From CAZTDU01 sp050248795 (GTDB taxonomy: Bacteria > Pseudomonadota > Gammaproteobacteria > Burkholderiales > SG8-39), in assembly GCA_050248795.1 (NCBI GenBank), contig JBFWRS010000075.1, forward strand, positions 1-10,790: a DNA stretch of 10,790 nt. Reading direction: 5' to 3'. The notes under the pieces were generated by a model, which had not been told where the DNA came from, did no database searches, and worked only from the letters and a program-made list of their open reading frames with translations. Shown here one piece after another: positions 6,186-10,790 of the stretch (positions are counted from its first letter, which is position 1; the number at the start of each line of letters is the position of its first letter). The position numbers and the translations under genes were made by a program.

Positions 6186-7552
6186 GTCTGCCCGCGCTGA
6201 CGGAATCCCTGCGGCTGCGGCTGCTCGCAGGCACGCTGACCTGGATCGCGCTCACCATCGCGCTGGTCGCCTGGGGATTGCGCGGCCTGTTCCAGGAGCA
6301 CATCACCCAGCAGCTTCAGGCGCAGCTGGTGCTGCAGCTGGATAACCTGAGCGCCAGCGTCGACTGGACGCCGGGCGGGCCCACGGTGAATTCGAGGCCG
6401 GCGGATCCCCGCCTCGAGAAGCCGCTGTCGGGCCTGTACTGGCAGATCGACCGGCTTGGCGATGACCCGCAGGCCGGTGTGGCACGCTCGCGTTCGCTGT
6501 GGGACCAGGTGCTGCAACTACCGGCTGCCTCGACGGACGATCCTGCCCCGGGCCACCGCGTCCTCGCGCTGCGCGACGCGCAGGGTCACGAGCTGATGGC
6601 GGTGACGAGAACCCTGCAGCTGCCCGAAGACGACGCGCCGCGGCTGCGGCTGGTGGCCGCTGCCGACAGGACCCTGATCGCCGAGCCGATCCAGCGCTTC
6701 ACGCGCCTGCTTCTCATCTCCCTGGGACTGCTGGCGGCAGGGCTCGCCATGGCGGTGGCCGTTCAACTGCAGCTTGCATTGCGGCCCCTCGCGCTGCTGC
6801 GCCGTGGCCTCGCCGCGGCGCGCGGCGGGGAGGCCACTGAGCTTCAGGGCCGCTTCCCGCTGGAACTGCAGCCGCTGGTGAGCGAGTTCAATCATGTGCT
6901 GGCGGCGAACGCCGAGATGGTGCAACGCGCGCGCACCGAGGCCGGAAACCTCGCGCACGCGGTCAACACGCCGCTCACGATTCTCGCCAACGCGGCCGCG
7001 CAGACGGACGAACCACTCGCCCGGCTGGTGCGAGAACAGGTGGCGAGCGCGAGCCGCCAGGTGGATCACCACCTCGCCCGCGCCCGCGCCGCGGCGGTGC
7101 GCGCGACGGGCCTCAGCACGCCGGTGCTCGAGCCGCTGCGAGCGATCCTGCGCACCATGCAGCGACTGCATGCCGGACGGCAGCTGAGCTTCGAGCTTGC
7201 GCCCGCGGTTCTCGATGCAGCCTTCCGTGGCGAGGTGCAGGATCTCTACGAGCTGCTTGGCAACCTGGTCGACAACGCCGGCAAGTGGGCGCGTTCGCGC
7301 GTGCTGGTCGACGTGCAGCGCGACGGCGCGATGCTGCGCTTCAGCGTCGACGACGACGGACCCGGCATCCCGGAGAGAGGGCGCGAGCGCATGTTCGAGC
7401 GCGGCGTGCGGCTCGACGAGCAGCAGCCCGGCTCCGGCCTGGGCCTGGACATCGTGCGCACGCTGGCCGAGACGTACGGCGGCAGCGTGGACCTGCGCAC
7501 TTCGCCCCTGGGCGGGGCGAGGGTGGAGCTGCGCCTGCCGGCGGCGGCGTGA
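6182..7552 (+). CDS. PhoQ-like sensor histidine kinase
   Basis: A 456-residue inner-membrane kinase, partner of the regulator encoded just before it. Two membrane helices (about 14-36 and 174-196) frame a periplasmic sensor of about 135 residues. A HAMP-like stretch follows (LRPLALLRRGLAAARGG, 200-216), then the H-box NLAHAVNTPLTIL with phospho-acceptor H259, resembling the PhoQ-type NLxHxxxTPL rather than the common HELRTPL. The ATPase domain shows the N-box NLVDNAGKWA (N365), DDGPGIP (391-397), MFERG (404-408) and GSGLGL (417-422). The periplasmic part has acidic patches at D94-D95, D119-D120 and E149-D151, which could bind metal ions, but the signal cannot be read from sequence. The start is set by the ATGA overlap. 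All catalytic boxes look intact. Confidence 0.94.
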   Translation: MSLPALTESLRLRLLAGTLTWIALTIALVAWGLRGLFQEHITQQLQAQLVLQLDNLSASVDWTPGGPTVNSRPADPRLEKPLSGLYWQIDRLGDDPQAGVARSRSLWDQVLQLPAASTDDPAPGHRVLALRDAQGHELMAVTRTLQLPEDDAPRLRLVAAADRTLIAEPIQRFTRLLLISLGLLAAGLAMAVAVQLQLALRPLALLRRGLAAARGGEATELQGRFPLELQPLVSEFNHVLAANAEMVQRARTEAGNLAHAVNTPLTILANAAAQTDEPLARLVREQVASASRQVDHHLARARAAAVRATGLSTPVLEPLRAILRTMQRLHAGRQLSFELAPAVLDAAFRGEVQDLYELLGNLVDNAGKWARSRVLVDVQRDGAMLRFSVDDDGPGIPERGRERMFERGVRLDEQQPGSGLGLDIVRTLAETYGGSVDLRTSPLGGARVELRLPAAA

Positions 7553-7561
7553 ATCCCGGGA

Positions 7562-7574
7562 TATAGTCGACCGC
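7562..7574 (+). promoter_or_regulatory. Leaderless-type -10 box before the LapA-like gene
   Basis: TATAGT at 7562-7567 lies 7 bases before the ATG at 7575, in the 22-base gap after the kinase gene. No Shine-Dalgarno sequence is present, and the -35 region falls in the end of the kinase gene with no good match. The spacing would place the transcription start at or next to the A of the ATG. Read-through from the two-component operon is also likely. Confidence 0.45.
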
Positions 7575-8021
7575 ATGCAATGGCTCGGCGCACTGATCTT
7601 CGTCTCGCTGGCGGCGCTCGCCGGTTTTGCCGCACTGAACTGGACCGTGCTCAGCACGCCCGTCGCCCTGTCGTTCCTGTTCTTCACGGCGGAGGCGCCG
7701 CCCGGCCTGATCCTGCTCGGCACCACGCTGGCGTTCGCGGTGGTGTTCCTCGCCTATGCGTCGGTGCAGCGCACCACACTGCTCATCGAGTCGCGACGCC
7801 ACATGCAGGAGATGTCCGCACAGCGGGATCTCGCCGAGCGCGCCGAGGCGTCGCGGCTGATCGAGCTCCGCGCTGAGGTGAAGGAACAGGGCGAGCGCCA
7901 GGTCGCGGCGCTCCGCGACCTCGAGGCCGGCCTGCGCCACGCGCTCGACGAGGCGGCCAACGGCATCGCCGCGCACGTCGGCGAAGTCGAGGACAAGCTC
8001 GACCGGCTGCGCGAGCCTTGA
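7575..8021 (+). CDS. LapA-domain (DUF1049-like) membrane protein with coiled-coil tail
   Basis: A 148-residue protein. The N-terminus resembles the lipopolysaccharide assembly protein A (LapA/DUF1049) domain: a first membrane helix (about 4-23), a short segment with NWTVLSTPVALSFLFFTAEAP (22-42), and a second helix (about 43-64). Residues 73-147 are highly charged, with heptad-like hydrophobic spacing and no Pro until the last residue, predicting a long cytoplasmic coiled coil. E. coli LapA acts with LapB/YciM in controlling LpxC and LPS level; other DUF1049 proteins are uncharacterised, and no lapB lies nearby here. It may be cotranscribed with the kinase (22-base gap) or use its own -10. 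The ATG at 7575 is the only sensible start, since it begins the first helix. Confidence 0.75.
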   Translation: MQWLGALIFVSLAALAGFAALNWTVLSTPVALSFLFFTAEAPPGLILLGTTLAFAVVFLAYASVQRTTLLIESRRHMQEMSAQRDLAERAEASRLIELRAEVKEQGERQVAALRDLEAGLRHALDEAANGIAAHVGEVEDKLDRLREP

Positions 8022-8023
8022 TT

Positions 8024-8041
8024 GCCGCCCCGGAGGGCGGT
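8024..8041 (+). terminator. Short GC hairpin after the LapA-like gene
   Basis: CCGCCC (8025-8030) and GGGCGG (8035-8040) form a perfect 6-bp stem around CGGA, with a possible G·U pair outside. It starts three bases after the stop codon. No U-tract follows, so termination would be weak or Rho-assisted. The rest of the gap up to the -10 box at 8117 shows nothing else clear. Confidence 0.45.
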
Positions 8042-8116
8042 CACCCCCTGCGGCAAGAGCGCCCTCGCGTCGGCATGATCCTTCAGCCGGAGAATCGCTT
8101 CGTCGACGTCGGGCGC

Positions 8117-8128
8117 TACAATCGTCCC
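8117..8128 (+). promoter_or_regulatory. -10 box before the 18-codon frame and ppc
   Basis: TACAAT (8117-8122; GCTACAAT with its upstream bases) is a strong -10 match, 6 bases before the ATG at 8129. No convincing -35 lies at 16-18 bases and no ribosome site precedes the ATG. Transcription should begin at about 8129, so the message would start with the tiny reading frame, and ppc would begin 53 bases inside the transcript. Confidence 0.55.
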
Positions 8129-8185
8129 ATGCCGATCGGCTTCTTCTTCGAGCTGACGAACCGCACGTTGCCGCGTTCGGCGTGA
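8129..8185 (+). CDS. Candidate 18-residue leader peptide overlapping the ppc start
   Basis: ATG 8129 to TGA 8183-8185 reads MPIGFFFELTNRTLPRSA. It sits 6 bases after a TACAAT box, so it could be read from a leaderless mRNA. Its stop overlaps the GTG start of ppc in GTGA (8182-8185), the arrangement used for coupled re-initiation, and ppc has no ribosome site of its own. A related 18-codon frame lies at 771. No hydrophobic helix or run of regulatory codons (such as repeated amino-acid codons of attenuators) is evident apart from three consecutive Phe codons. It may instead be part of an intergenic repeat that happens to supply the ppc start. Confidence 0.35.
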   Translation: MPIGFFFELTNRTLPRSA

Positions 8186-8205
8186 GCGCGGAGGCCCGCG
8201 AGCAA
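8129..8205 (+). repeat. Second copy of the 77-bp element
   Basis: This is the partner of the element at 771-847, 70% identical by eye over the first 57 bases (40 of 57), with similarity fading after about 8205. The shared core is TTCTTC, GAGCTG, CGT and GCGTGAGCGC. In this copy the last third is also the start of the ppc coding sequence; in the other it lies in a non-coding gap. The hairpin of the first copy is not preserved here. Confidence 0.4.
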
Positions 8206-10790
8206 CGGCTGCGCGAGGACCGGCGCCTGCTCGGGCGCCTGCTCGGCGACGTGGTGCGCGAGCAGGCTGGCGCGGCGACCTTCGACACCGTGGAGCGGAT
8301 CCGCCAGACCGCCGTGGGCTTTCGCCGCGCCGAGACCGAGGACGGCGCGGTCGCGGCGTCAGCGAAGGCCGACCTGCAGGCGCAGCTGAACGTCCTCGAC
8401 ATCGAGCAGACGCTGCACGTGGTGCGCGCCTTCAGCTACTTCTCGCTGCTGCTCAACATCGCCGAAGACGTGCATCACCATCGCGAAGATCCCGCCGGTG
8501 CCGGCACCTTCGCGCACGCGCTTGGGCGCGCCCGCGAGGCCGGCGCCACCGACCAGGCGCTCGCCGCGTGGTTCGCCCGCGCACGGGTGAGCCCGGTGCT
8601 CACCGCGCACCCGACCGAGGTGCAGCGACAGTCGGTGCTCGACTGCGAGCGCGAGCTGGCGCGGCTGCTCGGCGAGCCGCCGGGCGAAGTGCGCGACGCG
8701 GCGCTCGAGCGCGAGGTGTTGCGGCTCTGGCTCACCTCGATGCTGCGCCTGTCGAAGCTAGAGGTCGCCGACGAGATCGGCAACGGCCTCGCCTACTTCC
8801 GTCTCACCTTCTTCGAGGAGCTGCCGCGCCTGTACGCGCGGCTGGAAGCTGCGCTCGGCGCCGGACGACTGCCCTCGTTCCTTTCCGTCGGCACCTGGAT
8901 CGGCGGCGACCGGGACGGCAACCCGAACGTCGGCGCCGCGACGCTCGAGCTGGCGCTCAGCCAGCAGGCGCGCCTTGCGCTCGGGCACTACCTGCACGAA
9001 GTAAACGAGCTCGGTCGCGAGCTTTCGGTGTCCACGCGCATCCGCGCCGTGCCGCCGGAGGTCGACGCGGCGGCAGCCGCCTCGGGCGACGACTCGTCGT
9101 ATCGTTCCGACGAGCCCTACCGGCGCATCGTCTCGGGCATCTACGCGCGGCTCGCGGCGACCGCGCGCGCTCTTTGTGGGCTCGACGCCGTGCCCGGGCC
9201 GAGCCTGGCGCGGCCGGCCTATGCCGATCCGGTGGAGTTCGACGCCGCGCTTGCGCTCATCGAGCGCGGGCTGGAAGCGCAAGGCGCAGGCCGCCTCGCT
9301 GCGGGGCGGCTGCAAGCGCTGCGGCGGAAAGTCCAGGTCTTCGGCTTTCACCTCGCGCGCATCGACCTGCGCCAGAGCTCTGCCGAGCACGAGGCGGTGG
9401 TGGCGGAGTTGCTTGCGCGCGCGGGGATGGCCGAGGGCTACGCTTCCTTGCGGGAAGACGAGCGCGTCGCCCTGCTCGCGCGCGAGCTGGCCGGTCCGCG
9501 GCTGTTGCGCTCGCCGCACCTGGAGTACTCCCCGCATGCCGAATCCGAGCTGGCGGTGGTCGCGGCGGCGGCCCTGGGCCGGCGGCGCCTGGGCGCGCAC
9601 GCCGTGCCGCACTACGTGATCTCGCATTGCCAGTCGGTGTCCGACCTGCTGGAGGTCGGCGTGCTGCTGCGCGAGGGCGGCTTGCTGCGCCCCGGCGCGC
9701 TCGACATGGACATCGTGCCGCTGTTCGAGTCTATCCACGACCTCGAGCGCGGCGGCGAAGTGATCGGCGCGGCGCTCGACCACCCGCTGTACCGCTCCTG
9801 GGTGCGCGCGCGCGGGGACGAGCAGGAGGTGATGCTCGGCTATTCCGACAGCAACAAGGACGGCGGCTACCTTGCGTCCAACTGGGCGCTGTACAAGGCG
9901 GCATCCGCGCTGCGCGAAGCCTGCTCCGTTCGCGGCGTGCGCCTGCGCCTGTTTCACGGCCGCGGCGGCAGCGTCGGGCGCGGCGGCGGCCCGAGCTACG
10001 ACGCGATCCTGGCGCAGCCGGCGGGTAGCGTGGATGGCGCGCTGCGGCTGACCGAACAGGGCGAGGTCATCGCCAGCAAGTACGCCGATCCGGAGAGCGG
10101 GCGGCGCAACCTCGAGATCCTGGCTGCAGCCACCCTGGAAGCGAGCCTCGGTCGTCGCCCGCCGCATCCGAACCGCGAACGGCACGTGGAGATCATGGAG
10201 TCGCTGGCGGGCCATGCGCTGCGCGCCTATCGCGCGCTGGTGCGCGAGACGCCGGGTTTCGTCGCCTACTTCCGCGACTCGACGCCGCTGGCGGAGATCG
10301 CCGCGTTGAACATCGGCAGCCGGCCCGCGTCGCGGCGTGCGACCGAGAAGCTGGAGGACCTGCGCGCCATTCCCTGGGTGTTCAGCTGGAGCCAGTGCCG
10401 GCTGATGTTGCCCGGGTGGTACGGATTCGGCTCCGCCATCGAGGCATGGCTCGCCGCGAAGGGCGGGACGCTGGATGAGCTGCGCGAAATGCAGCGCGGC
10501 TGGCCGTTCTGGCGCTCGGTGCTTTCCAACATGGACATGGTGATGGCGAAGTCCGACCTGGGCATCGCTTCGCGCTATGCCGAGCTGGTGCCGGATGCAC
10601 GCTTGCGCGGCGCGGTGTTCGGGCGCATTTCCGCGGAGTGGCAGCGCACCCGGCGGCATCTGCTGGAGATCACCGGGCAGGCGGATTTCCTCGGCGACAA
10701 TCCCGCACTGGCGCGATCGATACGCAACCGGTTTCCGTATCTCGATCCGCTGAACCATTTGCAGGTGGAGCTGTTGCGGCGCTACCGGGC
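8182..10790 (+). CDS. ppc: Phosphoenolpyruvate carboxylase, 3' end beyond the window
   Basis: Biotin-independent carboxylase converting phosphoenolpyruvate and bicarbonate to oxaloacetate and phosphate, replenishing the TCA cycle. 869 full codons are present with no stop. By comparison with E. coli Ppc (883 residues), whose conserved C-terminal segment matches LDPLNHLQVELLRRYR here, a few dozen residues are missing. Landmarks: catalytic H143 in VLTAHPTE, GGDRDGNP near 240, K559 in GYSDSNKDGG, FHGRGGSVGRGGGP from F591 with R594 and R600 (E. coli R581/R587), and K790 in MAKSDL, equivalent to the aspartate-site K773. Aspartate feedback inhibition is therefore likely. The start is GTG at 8182: the frame stays open upstream, but no ATG or other start gives a family-like N-terminus. 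It has no ribosome site and overlaps the stop of a tiny leader frame. Confidence 0.96.
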   Translation, partial: MSAEAREQRLREDRRLLGRLLGDVVREQAGAATFDTVERIRQTAVGFRRAETEDGAVAASAKADLQAQLNVLDIEQTLHVVRAFSYFSLLLNIAEDVHHHREDPAGAGTFAHALGRAREAGATDQALAAWFARARVSPVLTAHPTEVQRQSVLDCERELARLLGEPPGEVRDAALEREVLRLWLTSMLRLSKLEVADEIGNGLAYFRLTFFEELPRLYARLEAALGAGRLPSFLSVGTWIGGDRDGNPNVGAATLELALSQQARLALGHYLHEVNELGRELSVSTRIRAVPPEVDAAAAASGDDSSYRSDEPYRRIVSGIYARLAATARALCGLDAVPGPSLARPAYADPVEFDAALALIERGLEAQGAGRLAAGRLQALRRKVQVFGFHLARIDLRQSSAEHEAVVAELLARAGMAEGYASLREDERVALLARELAGPRLLRSPHLEYSPHAESELAVVAAAALGRRRLGAHAVPHYVISHCQSVSDLLEVGVLLREGGLLRPGALDMDIVPLFESIHDLERGGEVIGAALDHPLYRSWVRARGDEQEVMLGYSDSNKDGGYLASNWALYKAASALREACSVRGVRLRLFHGRGGSVGRGGGPSYDAILAQPAGSVDGALRLTEQGEVIASKYADPESGRRNLEILAAATLEASLGRRPPHPNRERHVEIMESLAGHALRAYRALVRETPGFVAYFRDSTPLAEIAALNIGSRPASRRATEKLEDLRAIPWVFSWSQCRLMLPGWYGFGSAIEAWLAAKGGTLDELREMQRGWPFWRSVLSNMDMVMAKSDLGIASRYAELVPDARLRGAVFGRISAEWQRTRRHLLEITGQADFLGDNPALARSIRNRFPYLDPLNHLQVELLRRYR

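Noticed and set aside
8568..10028. Plus-strand 486-codon frame inside ppc
   Set aside because: Wrong frame of ppc; Arg/Ala-rich with no family features. The real ppc frame starts with GTG.
8758..10758. Minus-strand open frame of 666 codons opposite ppc
   Set aside because: It is fully antisense to phosphoenolpyruvate carboxylase, which carries all its catalytic motifs; composition is typical of a GC-rich shadow.
1..10790. CRISPR array, tRNA, rRNA, insertion sequence or prophage genes
   Set aside because: I saw no regularly spaced repeats, no cloverleaf-like or rRNA sequence, and no transposase or integrase frame; base composition is even throughout.

Overview
The window is very GC-rich, densely packed DNA with short intergenic gaps. 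The families and gene order point to a gammaproteobacterium of the Xanthomonadales type (Lysobacter/Luteimonas-like). That placement is inferred from gene content, base composition and leaderless-looking promoters, not from a marker gene. I count ten genes plus one very small candidate reading frame. The last gene runs off the right edge.

Layout. Positions 15-761 (+) encode a TSUP-family (TauE/SafE) membrane transporter. It converges on a minus-strand operon read from 5071 down to 896: a secreted PepSY protein, a secreted DUF2271 protein with a flavinylation-type TGAS motif, a 726-residue membrane flavoprotein (PepSY-TM + flavodoxin + ferredoxin-reductase/CysJ-like module), and an ApbE-type FAD:protein FMN transferase. 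Diverging from it at 5188 is a plus-strand operon: another small secreted PepSY protein, an OmpR/PhoB-family response regulator and a PhoQ-like sensor kinase, joined by ATGA stop/start overlaps. A LapA-domain membrane protein with a C-terminal coiled coil follows (7575-8021), then phosphoenolpyruvate carboxylase from a GTG at 8182, open at the window end.

How the parts fit. The most interesting region is the divergent pair at about 1-7.5 kb. The minus operon looks like a self-contained trans-membrane electron-export system. NAD(P)H would reduce FAD and FMN in the cytosolic domains of the 726-residue protein. Electrons would cross the membrane, probably on two hemes held by four histidines placed near the membrane faces, and reach the periplasmic DUF2271 protein, whose covalent FMN would be installed by ApbE. 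The plus operon would sense an extracytoplasmic signal and control both operons. The shared 116-bp intergenic region carries a near-perfect 11-bp-period direct repeat placed just like a PhoB-type operator before the two-component promoter, and a weaker 11-bp repeat facing the other way. Ferric or siderophore reduction, metal defence or periplasmic redox repair are possible roles; the sequence does not decide between them.

A second notable observation is a pair of related elements of about 77 bp, at 771 and 8129. Each starts with a tiny reading frame of exactly 18 codons ending in GCG-TGA. The second overlaps the GTG start of phosphoenolpyruvate carboxylase and sits directly after a good -10 box.
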